DNA of 37,629 nucleotides, taken from NCBI GenBank assembly GCA_022451235.1, contig JAKUOA010000003.1:15283-52911 (forward strand), written 5' to 3'. Both the position numbers and the translations under genes were made by a program. This document shows, piece after piece, positions 23,845 through 32,222 of this stretch. The notes under the pieces are model-generated. The model was not told where the DNA came from. It was given only the letters and a program-made list of their open reading frames with translations, and ran no database searches. How positions within the stretch are numbered: the first letter of the stretch is position 1; each line of letters opens with the position of its first letter. This DNA comes from Candidatus Thalassarchaeum sp. GTDB taxonomy: Archaea; Thermoplasmatota; Poseidoniia; Poseidoniales; Thalassarchaeaceae.

Positions 23845-23922
23845 TGGTGGGCATGGCAGGATTTGAACCTGCGGCCTCCCGGTTATCAGCCGGGTGCTCC
23901 AGCCAAGCTAAGCTACACGCCC
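23845..23922 (-). tRNA. trnI: tRNA-Ile (anticodon GAU), CCA encoded
   Basis: On the minus strand the 5' acceptor GGGCGTG pairs with CATGCCC (one G-U). The D-arm follows, then the anticodon arm CCCGG-CTGATAA-CCGGG with anticodon GAT, a five-base variable loop AGGCC and the T-arm GCAGG-TTCAAAT-CCTGC. The discriminator is A, followed by an encoded CCA (23847-23845). No intron is seen. The gene lies alone between two plus-strand genes. Confidence 0.96.
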
Positions 23923-24035
23923 TTGAGCAAACTCGCGAGAAGCGTACCCATTTTGAAGATGCCCATCTGGCTTTATTGCTGGTTGATTGCCAATCGGAGA
24001 AGTCATGAAGGACTCGCTACTCGCGCAGTTCACTC

Positions 24036-24965
24036 ATGCCGGTTGTGAGTGGTTCCTCAGGCCGAGCGATTGGAGGGGCTTTGGCCCCGTTATTGGACAT
24101 GGAACATGTTGAATTAATCAGTCGAAGATTTCCGGATGGAGAGGGTTACGTTAGAGTACCGTCCAAATCCATAGATTCGGTGCGTAGCGAGCCTGTTGTA
24201 TTAGTATCAAACACCTATCCTGACTCAGGTGTGCTTGAAACTATTCTGCTTTTGGAAGCTATTGCTTCTGTAAGATCGGGAGACCTTTCAAATTACAAGA
24301 ATGAGGAGCCACAAAGCCTCCCAGATGTCGGTCCTGGCATCTTTTTGGCGATACCATACTTTGGATACTCCCGCCAAGACAAGAGATTCTCCCCTGGTGA
24401 GCCTGTAAGCGCGCGCGTAATTGGAGAGATGCTAGCACGCTGTTGTGATGGAATCGCTATTCTCGACCTGCATGCTCCTGCAATCCTAGAAGATCTATCC
24501 GTGCCTGTTGAATTTGTCAGCGCAATGCCAGAGATTGCTGCTAGGCTATCTAATGAAATCAATCCTGATTTCATCCTGAGCCCAGATAAGGGAGCTATAG
24601 ATCGAGCGACCGAAGTGGCGACAATTGGCGGATGGGAATTCAGTTATCTCGAGAAGACTAGAATTGACGCCCATACAATCGAACATACGCCAAAGGATCT
24701 CGATGTCAATGGTAAGATTGTCGCGATTGTTGATGATATGATTAGCACAGGTGGCACGATTTGCCGGGCTAGTGATGCCCTTCATAGACAAGGAGCTACA
24801 GAAGTTCATGCAGCCTGCACCCACGGTTTGTTCACTGCTGGCGCTATTTCTCGCCTCTCTAATCACGTAGATGGGGTTCACAGTACAGATTCCCTGCCCA
24901 ACCCAAGGGCAGTGGTAAGTTCAGCTCCTGCTCTCGCTCGTGGACTCAAGAAACTCATGGGATAA
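24036..24965 (+). CDS. prs: Ribose-phosphate pyrophosphokinase (PRPP synthetase)
   Basis: This enzyme makes PRPP from ribose 5-phosphate and ATP for nucleotide, His and Trp synthesis. It begins MPVVSGSSGRAIGGALA, as archaeal Prs proteins do. RRFPDGEGYVRVP, VLVSNTYPDSGVLETILLLE, IPYFGYSRQDKRFSPGEPVSA (ATP/flexible loop), DLHAPAI, SPDKGAIDRA and the PRPP loop VDDMISTGGTICRA are all in place. Length is 309. About 20 extra residues (SGDLSNYKNEEPQSLPDVGPG) are inserted between helix LLLEAIASVR and strand IFLAIPYFGY, where most family members have a short turn. The next gene begins 2 bases after the stop. Confidence 0.94.
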   Translation: MPVVSGSSGRAIGGALAPLLDMEHVELISRRFPDGEGYVRVPSKSIDSVRSEPVVLVSNTYPDSGVLETILLLEAIASVRSGDLSNYKNEEPQSLPDVGPGIFLAIPYFGYSRQDKRFSPGEPVSARVIGEMLARCCDGIAILDLHAPAILEDLSVPVEFVSAMPEIAARLSNEINPDFILSPDKGAIDRATEVATIGGWEFSYLEKTRIDAHTIEHTPKDLDVNGKIVAIVDDMISTGGTICRASDALHRQGATEVHAACTHGLFTAGAISRLSNHVDGVHSTDSLPNPRAVVSSAPALARGLKKLMG

Positions 24966-24967
24966 GT

Positions 24968-25537
24968 ATGGATTTCTTTGAAGGAAGAATTTCATCTTCA
25001 GGTTTCGCCAGCGGTGACCGAATTGTCATTGGAGATTGGAAGGAATCCCCACTCGGTTCCTTCACAAATGTCATGTGGGCCAAACCAGATGGTACTCGAG
25101 TACTACTTACACCAACTCAGGAGCATGCTGATTACGTATCCTCTTTGTACAACTTTGAAGAAGTCCACATCGTATCTGTAGAAGTAAAGCATCTAACAAG
25201 AGGTATCGATATCATTGCCCCACCCTTGAATGTCTCTTTGCGATGGAATAGAGGAATAGGATTGCCTATACCAAGACCAAGATGGTTCATCTCCACAGTG
25301 GAGCAATGGGTAGCAAAAGCATTCTTTGGAACCAATACACATGGAATGACCTGTAATGGATTAAAGGAATGGTACTGTATCTATTCTCTTTCCAAGATTA
25401 AACATGCCTCTGCATCGTGTGATGGCGTGGATTTAGGCGATTATTCAAATTTCGAGATTAATGCATGTTTTGGATTTAGTGAACCGCCGAAAAAACCGTC
25501 ATCTGTTCGTTTGCTTTCAATTATTGAGGGCACCTAA
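24968..25537 (+). CDS. Conserved hypothetical protein cotranscribed with prs
   Basis: A 189-residue soluble protein with no recognised enzyme motif. The opening FASGDRIVIGDWKESPLGSF, then the pattern VMWAKPDGTRVLLTPTQEHA and the C-terminal EWYCIYSLSKI and GFSEPPKKPSSVRLL, remind me of an uncharacterised family common in actinobacteria; this is from memory and needs a search. No signal peptide or membrane helix is seen. Its ATG lies 2 bases after the prs stop, so translation is probably coupled. A hairpin follows its own stop, which makes prs and this gene a two-gene unit. Confidence 0.7.
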   Translation: MDFFEGRISSSGFASGDRIVIGDWKESPLGSFTNVMWAKPDGTRVLLTPTQEHADYVSSLYNFEEVHIVSVEVKHLTRGIDIIAPPLNVSLRWNRGIGLPIPRPRWFISTVEQWVAKAFFGTNTHGMTCNGLKEWYCIYSLSKIKHASASCDGVDLGDYSNFEINACFGFSEPPKKPSSVRLLSIIEGT

Positions 25538-25539
25538 CC

Positions 25540-25554
25540 ATTACCGTAGGTAAT
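25540..25554 (+). terminator. Hairpin after the prs unit
   Basis: ATTACC-GTA-GGTAAT, a 6-base perfect stem, starts 2 bases after the stop codon at 25535-25537 and ends 8 bases before the TATA-like box of the L7Ae gene. It may mark the end of the prs transcript or be a regulator site for the ribosomal promoter. Confidence 0.4.
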
Positions 25555-25562
25555 ACGCTGCG

Positions 25563-25570
25563 TTTATATG
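25563..25570 (+). promoter_or_regulatory. TATA-like box of the L7Ae-S28e-L24e unit
   Basis: TTTATATG is a good match to the archaeal TATA consensus. With a start of transcription about 26 bases downstream (near 25592), the message would have a short leader containing GAGGAG (25601-25606), the ribosome site for L7Ae. Confidence 0.6.
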
Positions 25571-25614
25571 AGTCACGCCGTGCGCCGGACTACCCCACAT
25601 GAGGAGTGAATCCA

Positions 25615-25995
25615 ATGAGTGTACACATAGCATATGAGACCCCACAAGACGTTCAAGAGCAAGTCTACGAGATGGTAAAGGCCCTAGGAAAGGACGGACG
25701 CGGCGTACTAAAGAGAGGCGCTAACGAAGTGACCAAGGCTGCCGAGCGAGGAACAGCGCAGATGGTAGTTATGGCAGAAAATGTAAATCCTGGTGAGCTT
25801 CTAGCACATATCCCGATGATTTGTAAAGAAAAGGAAATTCCATTCATCTACGTAGAAGACCAAGCATACCTAGCGGAGGCAGCAGGAATGCCAACAGGCA
25901 CACGCACTGCTGCAATCGCAGTCATGGATGTTAGCAAGGATGGCGCTGAGCGCTTCAACGAAGTCAAGGGACACTTCGAGACTCTGTCGGCCTGA
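25615..25995 (+). CDS. rpl7ae: Ribosomal protein L7Ae
   Basis: This kink-turn RNA-binding protein belongs to the 50S subunit and, in archaea, also to box C/D and H/ACA guide RNPs and RNase P. The signature GVLKRGANEVTKAAERG holds the kink-turn contact residues (Asn-Glu and Lys). MVVMAENVNPGELLAHIPMI and IPFIYVEDQAYLAEAAGMPT follow. The length of 126 is normal. ATG 25615 is chosen over an upstream GTG (25606), because GAGGAG lies eight bases before it. First gene of the unit L7Ae-S28e-L24e. Confidence 0.96.
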   Translation: MSVHIAYETPQDVQEQVYEMVKALGKDGRGVLKRGANEVTKAAERGTAQMVVMAENVNPGELLAHIPMICKEKEIPFIYVEDQAYLAEAAGMPTGTRTAAIAVMDVSKDGAERFNEVKGHFETLSA

Positions 25996-26027
25996 AGCGC
26001 TGAATCGGTAAAAACGGAGGAAGTGAA

Positions 26028-26249
26028 ATGGCAGAAGTCGATGCATGGCCCGCAGAGGTCGTAGAAATCGTAGGTCGAACCGGTATGACTGGTGAGGCGA
26101 CGCAAGTCAAGGTACGCGTAAACGATGCCCCTAACCCACGCGACGTTGGTCGCATTATCACTCGAAACGTAGTCGGACCAGTAAGGATCGGCGACATTCT
26201 GATGCTGAAGGATACAGGACGTGAGGCACGACGCCTAAACGCTCGATGA
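26028..26249 (+). CDS. rps28e: Ribosomal protein S28e
   Basis: A small-subunit protein of archaea and eukaryotes with an OB-like fold. [20 protein letters not shown] and [19 protein letters not shown] are the family's hallmark segments, and 73 residues is the usual length. GGAGG (26016-26020) precedes the ATG by seven bases. It lies 32 bases after L7Ae and 10 before L24e, the classic archaeal order. Confidence 0.97.
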   Translation: MAEVDAWPAEVVEIVGRTGMTGEATQVKVRVNDAPNPRDVGRIITRNVVGPVRIGDILMLKDTGREARRLNAR

Positions 26250-26259
26250 GGTGATTGAA

Positions 26260-26451
26260 ATGCCAGAGCGGAGAGTCTGTAATTTCACCCATGAAGAAAT
26301 CGAACCGGGTACCGGTATGATGTTCATCAAGCGCGATGGTACTGTCTTTTGGTTCAAGGATAGTAAGGCGCGCAAGAACCACTTGAAGCTAAAGCGTAAT
26401 CCGCGCCGATTAAAGTGGACTCGAAGATTCGAAAAAGGCGGAATCAAGTAA
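26260..26451 (+). CDS. rpl24e: Ribosomal protein L24e lacking most zinc ligands
   Basis: A 63-residue 50S protein. HEEIEPGTGMMFIKRDGTVFWF and KNHLKLKRNPRRLKWT are unmistakable L24e. The family normally has a four-Cys zinc finger (C-x-x-C and F-C-x-x-K-C). Here only the first Cys remains (C7); the others are Thr10, Lys33 and Ala37. The fold must be held without zinc, or by other contacts. The start ATG 26260, with GAGGTGAT just before it, is preferred to GTG 26251. It ends the L7Ae unit; NDK and aIF5B, which often follow directly in archaea, are 2.4 kb away. Confidence 0.95.
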   Translation: MPERRVCNFTHEEIEPGTGMMFIKRDGTVFWFKDSKARKNHLKLKRNPRRLKWTRRFEKGGIK

Positions 26452-26516
26452 ATACTAACCCTGAAGTAGAATTCTTACCCGCCTACATCAAGTAGTATGA
26501 TTTTCCGCCCCCGAAT

Positions 26517-26705
26517 ATGGAAGGCACAGTGAAGTGGTTCAACGCAATGAAGGGTTATGGATTCATAGAACAAGAAGATGGAGAGGACCTCTTTGTCCAC
26601 AAAAGTCAGGTGGAAGGAGAAATCAATGACGGTGATACTGTCGAATATGAGGTTGGTGAAGGGCCTAAAGGACCTAACGCCGTCAACGTGAAGAAAGTCG
26701 CTTGA
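26517..26705 (+). CDS. csp: Cold-shock domain protein
   Basis: A 62-residue single CSD protein that binds single-stranded RNA and DNA as a chaperone. The start TVKWFNAMKGYGFIEQ contains the RNP1-like motif KGYGFIEQ, and DLFVHKSQ is the RNP2-like motif. AVNVKKVA ends the fold. CspA-type proteins are bacterial in origin and found in only some archaeal groups, including marine Thermoplasmatota. TAGTATGA (26493-26500), about 21 bases before the ATG, could be its TATA box, giving a nearly leaderless message. It ends 3 bases before the stop of the convergent peptidase gene. Confidence 0.95.
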   Translation: MEGTVKWFNAMKGYGFIEQEDGEDLFVHKSQVEGEINDGDTVEYEVGEGPKGPNAVNVKKVA

Positions 26706-26708
26706 TTT

Positions 26709-28733
26709 TCACATTGTTTGGTTTGTCCAATCATTACATGCAGTGTGTGTACACTTTGGTGGGTCAAAGAGAATTTTCTCACTAGGATCGATTAAATCTA
26801 GCAGAAGATTCGAGCCGGCTCCCTCTTGAATGGTTACAACAGAACTAGTAGACGCCGGAAGATAATCCTCTCCGGTGCTGGCTAGACTGAGTTTAATCGT
26901 GTGGCCAGCAGATACTTGAGCATCCAATGTGAAGAATTCCATCTTGGCGTTAATCGTCTCAATTAGGGGCAACCATGTTTGCTCATCCGTACCACCCTCG
27001 TGATAGCGCAGGTCCATGATTGCATGACCAATGTGGATACATGAGCCATTCTCGTTACAGTCTTCTAGTAATGCGTAAATCTGCCCTCCAACAGTTGCCG
27101 TAGTTACATCGATGTGTAGTCTTGGGAGCCCAGCAATCCAGATGTCTTCTTCCAACGGTTCGGTCTCATAAACAGGGCCAGTTGCACCGTTTGGTAGAAT
27201 TGTAGTGGTGCCTGCTACATTCATCAGACCACCACCTAAGTCAAGGGCAAGGGTTGTCATTCCTTCTGGAGGATACCTGTCCTCTAGACGCCACTGCCCC
27301 TGGTTAGTTTGAATTTCAACCCATAGACCTGGTTTCTCTCCCTTGTCTAGAAGATAGTAATCGAACCACTCGAGAAGATCTTGCATCCAATCGAAGCGAG
27401 TCATCTGAGGGTATCCCTCGCGACCTCGGCCTTCTCCCGACCTATCGAAGTGGTAATCGGGTCGGTCGGGATAATCATGATCCCATTGTCCAAACAAGCC
27501 TTTAGCTTCGATTCCCACATCTTTGAGTTGATTGATTACTGGAACCGCCATATGTGGGTCGACATTCCAGTCATGCATCCCTTGGATTAGGTAGACTGAA
27601 CCTTCGTAATTAGCTAAAACTCGGTCTAGGAAATATCGTTCCTTCCAATAGGTTCCCGCTGCTTCACCACCCCACATCCAAGCAGCCACACCGGTTCCCG
27701 GACCGATGATGTAATCGGGACACATATTGCCAATATCTTCTGTATCTCCATCGATTCCATACGAGCCATATACTCCATTGTGCATGATTGGGGCTCGGGC
27801 TTCAGAGGAACCATTCTTCCACATCAACTCCATAACACCAATGAGCCCCGAGATTGGAACAATTGTAGCAAGGTGCTCATTACCGAATGTTGCAGCTTGC
27901 CAAGGAGTTGAGCCATCGTATGACTTTCCAATCATGGCGACGCGACCATTCGACCAGTCCTGAGTGCCAAGCCACGTAACCGCTGCGTCAACTCCTAATT
28001 GCTCGGCATTACCCATCAAATCCATACAGTGATTTGAACGGCCTGTACCCATCACAGAAACTTGAGCGAAAGCGTATCCATGAGGTAAGATCTGATCAAT
28101 AATCATGCTACCAAGCCATGTTCCAGGCTGTTCTACCGGTCCTGTTTGAACTGAGGTCTCATCAAAATATGGACCGAATTCTGCGATTACAGGTACTTTG
28201 ACCCCTTCCGGAACATCCGGAAGCCAAAGTCCGAGGCTGACTTTACCGTTCGGAGCAGCACCTCCTTCTGAGAGAGGTAGATCGAATTCAACAAAGTGAT
28301 GGCTGGAGTTCCAATCATTATCGGTCTCCTTCAGAGTGTATGGGCCAAACTCCATGACAAAGGAATATGGTTGGTCTGTGATGTATGGCCACTCACTTCT
28401 TTCCCAGACCGGAACTCTCTCATAAATTCCGAGTTCTTGCTTAACATCGTCAACAATTTCATCGAAAATTACTGATTGAACTATGACAGCTAATAGAATC
28501 CCAACAACTGCCAATGCACCAGCGGCGAGTGCTAAACCCCGCTTGTCGATTCCTGCTGAATCTAGCAATTCCCCGATAATCTCTCCGACGGGGGGAATCT
28601 CGCTAGAAGGAATATCGGGAAAGTCGTCTTCAAGGACTAATTCCGCTTCAAGAACAGGAGATTTTACTGCCTCCTCGCCCGCGTGCACATGGCCCTCTGG
28701 GCCATGGTCGTGGTCACAGCATTCCTCACCCAT
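26709..28733 (-). CDS. Membrane-anchored S15/CocE-type peptidase or acyl hydrolase
   Basis: A 674-residue alpha/beta hydrolase of the X-Pro dipeptidyl-peptidase (S15)/CocE type. The nucleophile elbow is GKSYDG (S271), the acid is D388 in IQGMHDWNVD and the His is H419 in GQWDHDYPDRP. A C-terminal beta-sandwich (about 470-670) is the usual galactose-binding-like domain. Before the enzyme come a polar tail rich in His, Cys and Glu (CCDHDHGPEGHVH at 5-17), an acidic stretch, and one membrane helix (about 66-92). The catalytic part therefore probably faces outside, with the His-rich tail inside, where it could bind metal. It may trim peptides taken up from dissolved protein. It interrupts the ribosomal cluster on the opposite strand. 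Confidence 0.88.
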   Translation of the reverse strand: MGEECCDHDHGPEGHVHAGEEAVKSPVLEAELVLEDDFPDIPSSEIPPVGEIIGELLDSAGIDKRGLALAAGALAVVGILLAVIVQSVIFDEIVDDVKQELGIYERVPVWERSEWPYITDQPYSFVMEFGPYTLKETDNDWNSSHHFVEFDLPLSEGGAAPNGKVSLGLWLPDVPEGVKVPVIAEFGPYFDETSVQTGPVEQPGTWLGSMIIDQILPHGYAFAQVSVMGTGRSNHCMDLMGNAEQLGVDAAVTWLGTQDWSNGRVAMIGKSYDGSTPWQAATFGNEHLATIVPISGLIGVMELMWKNGSSEARAPIMHNGVYGSYGIDGDTEDIGNMCPDYIIGPGTGVAAWMWGGEAAGTYWKERYFLDRVLANYEGSVYLIQGMHDWNVDPHMAVPVINQLKDVGIEAKGLFGQWDHDYPDRPDYHFDRSGEGRGREGYPQMTRFDWMQDLLEWFDYYLLDKGEKPGLWVEIQTNQGQWRLEDRYPPEGMTTLALDLGGGLMNVAGTTTILPNGATGPVYETEPLEEDIWIAGLPRLHIDVTTATVGGQIYALLEDCNENGSCIHIGHAIMDLRYHEGGTDEQTWLPLIETINAKMEFFTLDAQVSAGHTIKLSLASTGEDYLPASTSSVVTIQEGAGSNLLLDLIDPSEKILFDPPKCTHTACNDWTNQTM

Positions 28734-28833
28734 CTGAGCATGCGATAAGTAAACCCCTCTTGAGTTAGTCTATCCACTGTCTAAATTTTCCAAACGAGTT
28801 TGATTGAAAAAGGAGAGGAGGGTCGCCCGCACC

Positions 28834-29286
28834 ATGGGAATGCAGACGACGTTTGTAATGGTAAAGCCTGATGGAGTACAAAGAGGCCTAGTTGGAAATA
28901 TCATCCAGCGCTTCGAAAACAAGGGACTGCGGCTTGTTGGTCTACGCCAACTAACCCCTTCTTTGGAACTTGCTGAGAGCCATTATGCAGTTCACTCCGA
29001 GCGCCCATTTTACTCCGGTTTGATTGAATTTATCACATCCGGTCCGGTAGTCGCTATGGCTTGGACCGGTGTTGACGCTATTTCGGTGGCTAGAAACATC
29101 ATCGGGCCAACTAATGGACGCGAGGCAACTCCAGGTACCATTCGCGGAGATTTCGCAATGGACATTGGTCACAACATAATCCACGGTTCAGATGGTGAAG
29201 ATACCGCTGCATTCGAATTGGGGCTATGGTTCCCAGATGGTATCATCGAGTGGACTCGAGATGCAGAGAGCCAAATTTACGAGTGA
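28834..29286 (+). CDS. ndk: Nucleoside diphosphate kinase
   Basis: This enzyme transfers the gamma-phosphate of ATP to nucleoside diphosphates through a phosphohistidine. [19 protein letters not shown], the family's first strand and helix, is followed by [20 protein letters not shown] and NIIHGSD, with the active-site His (H117 from this start). The length of 150 is normal. The frame could begin at a TTG (28804), but GGAGAGGAGGG (28812-28822) precedes ATG 28834, which fits the family N-terminus; ATG 28840 is also possible. It lies just before aIF5B, as in many archaea. Confidence 0.96.
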   Translation: MGMQTTFVMVKPDGVQRGLVGNIIQRFENKGLRLVGLRQLTPSLELAESHYAVHSERPFYSGLIEFITSGPVVAMAWTGVDAISVARNIIGPTNGREATPGTIRGDFAMDIGHNIIHGSDGEDTAAFELGLWFPDGIIEWTRDAESQIYE

Positions 29287-29326
29287 GACTACGACTTGAC
29301 TGAGGATTGAGCATGAGGTGTTTGAA

Positions 29327-31105
29327 ATGTCCGGACGCCGTCAACCAATAGTCTCTGTTTTAGGACACGTAGATCACGGTAAAACCTCGCTTCTAGACCA
29401 TATTCGCGGATTGGGTTCCGGCCGACAAGCCAGCGTGATGGATCGTGAGGCCGGTGGAATCACTCAACATATTGGTGCGACAGAAGTTCCAGCAGACCTA
29501 CTAAACGAATTATGTGCCCCTCTTCTTGGAGGTAAGTCATTCGATTCCCCTGGCTTACTTTTCATCGATACACCTGGCCACCACTCATTCTCCACACTCC
29601 GCTCACGTGGTGGTTCGCTAGCAGATATCGCAATCTTGATGGTCGATGTGATGGAAGGTGTTCGGCCACAAACTATTGAATCGATACGCATCTTAAAACA
29701 AGCAAAGACACCTTTCGTAATCGCAGCAAACAAAGTCGACCGAATCCACGGCTGGAATTCGGTTCACGGACGCTCAATGGCCGATGCAGTTCGAGACCAG
29801 ACTAAGGATGCTCAAGGCTTGTTTGAGCAGAAATACTGGGACTTGGTAGGTAAGTTTGCGGAACATGGATTCAACATAGAAATGTACTCAAAAGTTCAGG
29901 ATTTTACACAGGAAATTGCTCTTGTTCCAATTTCGGCCCGTGAAGGTGAAGGTGTCCAAGATCTATTAGCTGTTGTAATCGGTCTTGCCGAGAGGTATTT
30001 GGAAGACAAATTAACCGACATCGAAGGTGCTGGTGAAGGTACCGTTCTAGAAATGAAAGAAGAGAGAGGTCTTGGAAAGACACTGGATGTAATCCTATAT
30101 CGTGGCTCAGTGAAAAAGGGAGACGAGATTGTTCTGGTTACCGACGAAGGTGGAATCTCTACACACGTACGTGGAATGTTTGCACCACGCGGTATGTCGG
30201 AAATGCGAGACGCAGGTAATCGCTGGGACGATACCGAAGCAGCACATGCTGCTTCTGGTCTGAAAATCTCAGCTCCTAGTTTGGATGGCGTTCTCGCAGG
30301 AACTACCCTTAGGGTCGTATCAAACGACACTGAGCGCGAAGAAGCGCTAGCGCTTGCCGATGCAGAAGCCAACCTTTCAGTCGAATTGGACGAGGAAGGC
30401 GTGACCATCAAGGCCGATACCGTTGGTGGATTAGAGGCTCTAGCCAAGGAACTTCGAGCGGTCGAGGTTCCGATTCGACATGCAAGCATCGGTAAGGTGA
30501 ATCGTCGAGATGTTAGAACCGCAGAGAACTCGGCTGACCCGCTTCACAGAATCATCCTAGCCTTCGCAACAGAAATTCTACCGGATGCAGAAGAAGATAT
30601 CGAAAACTCAGAAAATGACGTCAAATTTCTTGGATCGGACATCATTTATCACATTCTCGAACAGCGAGAAGAATGGGTAGAAAAGCGAACTCGCGAACTA
30701 GAAGAAGCAAGTCGGGAACAAGTCGTATATCCAGGTAGAATTCTTTTACTTCCAGACCATACTTTCCGTGTCTCAAAACCTGCAGTAGTTGGAGTGAGAG
30801 TGTTGGCTGGAAGAATCCACGTTGGTCAGCGCTTACTGAAGAATGGCGAGCGAGTTGGACAAATCAAATCCATCCGTTCTGGTCAAGATTCTATGAAGGA
30901 AGCAAGGCAGGGTGCGGAGGTCGCCGTTGCCATAGATGGAGTCACCGTAGGGAGGCAAATCGAAGAGGAAGATGTGCTATTGGTTGACATTCCTGAATCT
31001 CACGCAAAGAAGCTAAGAAAGATGGGCTTAACAAGTGCAGAATCAGAAGTCTTAGAGGAGTTAACAGCGATTCACCGCAAGGATTCGCATTTCTGGGGCC
31101 GCTAG
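29327..31105 (+). CDS. infB: Translation initiation factor aIF5B
   Basis: The archaeal homologue of eIF5B/IF2, a GTPase that promotes subunit joining. G-motifs: GHVDHGKTSLLDHIRG (P-loop), REAGGITQHIGATEVP (switch 1), DTPGHHSF (switch 2) and AANKVDRI (base recognition). Domain II begins near 225 with GTVLEMKEERGLGKTLDVIL, domain III follows, and VVYPGRILLLPDHTFRVSKP begins domain IV. The length of 592 matches archaeal proteins, with no intein and no N-terminal extension. ATG 29327 with GAGGTG seven bases upstream is preferred to GTG 29318. It lies 40 bases after ndk, likely one transcript. Confidence 0.97.
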   Translation: MSGRRQPIVSVLGHVDHGKTSLLDHIRGLGSGRQASVMDREAGGITQHIGATEVPADLLNELCAPLLGGKSFDSPGLLFIDTPGHHSFSTLRSRGGSLADIAILMVDVMEGVRPQTIESIRILKQAKTPFVIAANKVDRIHGWNSVHGRSMADAVRDQTKDAQGLFEQKYWDLVGKFAEHGFNIEMYSKVQDFTQEIALVPISAREGEGVQDLLAVVIGLAERYLEDKLTDIEGAGEGTVLEMKEERGLGKTLDVILYRGSVKKGDEIVLVTDEGGISTHVRGMFAPRGMSEMRDAGNRWDDTEAAHAASGLKISAPSLDGVLAGTTLRVVSNDTEREEALALADAEANLSVELDEEGVTIKADTVGGLEALAKELRAVEVPIRHASIGKVNRRDVRTAENSADPLHRIILAFATEILPDAEEDIENSENDVKFLGSDIIYHILEQREEWVEKRTRELEEASREQVVYPGRILLLPDHTFRVSKPAVVGVRVLAGRIHVGQRLLKNGERVGQIKSIRSGQDSMKEARQGAEVAVAIDGVTVGRQIEEEDVLLVDIPESHAKKLRKMGLTSAESEVLEELTAIHRKDSHFWGR

Positions 31106-31187
31106 GGCCTTTGAATCACCAGGCGTTCATAGACACCCAACGCTTTAGTATCAAAAATCGGCCAGGATGGTTATTGAGGTGTCTCAG

Positions 31188-32171
31188 ATGACAATGGCTG
31201 CAAGTGACCCTAAGTCCCGAGAACTTATCCAAACCGTATCCCAGATCTCCAATGGTCTGATGGGAGAAGTAGCGAAAGTTATCATTGGAAAGCAAGAAAA
31301 TTTGCGAAGAGTAGCCATTGGAATTCTTTCAAATGCAAACATGCTAATCGAAGATTATCCGGGTCTTGCAAAGACTCTGATGGCAAATACGTTTGCAACA
31401 TCACTTGGATGTAAGTTCAAGCGTGTTCAATTTACCCCAGATTTGCTACCTGCAGATATTATGGGGACCTACATGTACGATCAACAGGCTGGAGAATTCA
31501 AACTACGCCCAGGTCCACTATTCACCAATGTTCTACTCGCTGACGAAATTAATCGTGCTCCCCCAAAGACTCAGGCTGCTCTGCTAGAGGCTATGGAAGA
31601 AAAGCAGGTTACTATCGAGGGTATTACACACAAATTACCCGCACCTTTCATCACAATGGCGACACAAAACCCAATTGAGCAAGAAGGAACATATCCGCTA
31701 CCTGAGGCGCAAATGGACCGATTCATGATGAAGATGTCAATGGGTTACCCAGACCGTCAAGAAGAGAAATCGATTCTCCAGCGCAGGAAGCTTCGAGGAA
31801 AAGACGACTACGATATTGAACCAATCACATCTCCAAAGAAGGTCGTAGCAATGCAAAAGGCCCTTGAGACCGTTCATGTTGATACTGCAATTCTTTCCTA
31901 CATTGTAGAATTGGTCCATCGTACTCGTGAGGATCACCGTGTGATTACTGGCGCTTCACCGCGTGCTAGTCAATCTCTATTCAAGACTGCCCGCGCCAGT
32001 GCTGCAATCGACGGCCGAGACTATGTAATTCCAGACGATATCAAGGCTGTTGCACTTCAAGTGGTTAGCCACAGAATCGTTCTCAAGCCTGAATCGAAGA
32101 TTCGTGGAGTAACGGGACAGCACATCATGAGGAAGATTCTCTCAGAAGTACCAGTTCCTGTAATCCAGTAA
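31188..32171 (+). CDS. MoxR-family AAA ATPase
   Basis: A 327-residue AAA+ ATPase of the MoxR group, chaperone-like proteins that often activate partners with von Willebrand A domains. Walker A is IEDYPGLAKTLM, Walker B LLADEINRAPPKTQAALLEAME, sensor 1 ATQNPIEQEGTYPLPEAQMDRF, and the C-terminal lid has TGASPRASQSLFKTARASAA. MoxR genes usually sit with DUF58 and vWA genes; here neither follows, and a membrane protein does. The start at 31188 is preferred over 31167 because GAGGTG lies six bases before it. Partner and target are unknown. Confidence 0.92.
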   Translation: MTMAASDPKSRELIQTVSQISNGLMGEVAKVIIGKQENLRRVAIGILSNANMLIEDYPGLAKTLMANTFATSLGCKFKRVQFTPDLLPADIMGTYMYDQQAGEFKLRPGPLFTNVLLADEINRAPPKTQAALLEAMEEKQVTIEGITHKLPAPFITMATQNPIEQEGTYPLPEAQMDRFMMKMSMGYPDRQEEKSILQRRKLRGKDDYDIEPITSPKKVVAMQKALETVHVDTAILSYIVELVHRTREDHRVITGASPRASQSLFKTARASAAIDGRDYVIPDDIKAVALQVVSHRIVLKPESKIRGVTGQHIMRKILSEVPVPVIQ

Positions 32172-32222
32172 TCGGTTAATCGCCGCCTGTGATTATGAAC
32201 TCCTGAGCCTTCGCATTGTTAG

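Noticed and set aside
29896-30489. 197-codon minus-strand frame opposite aIF5B
   Set aside because: Ser/Arg/Pro-rich shadow of a certain gene; no ribosome site or domain.
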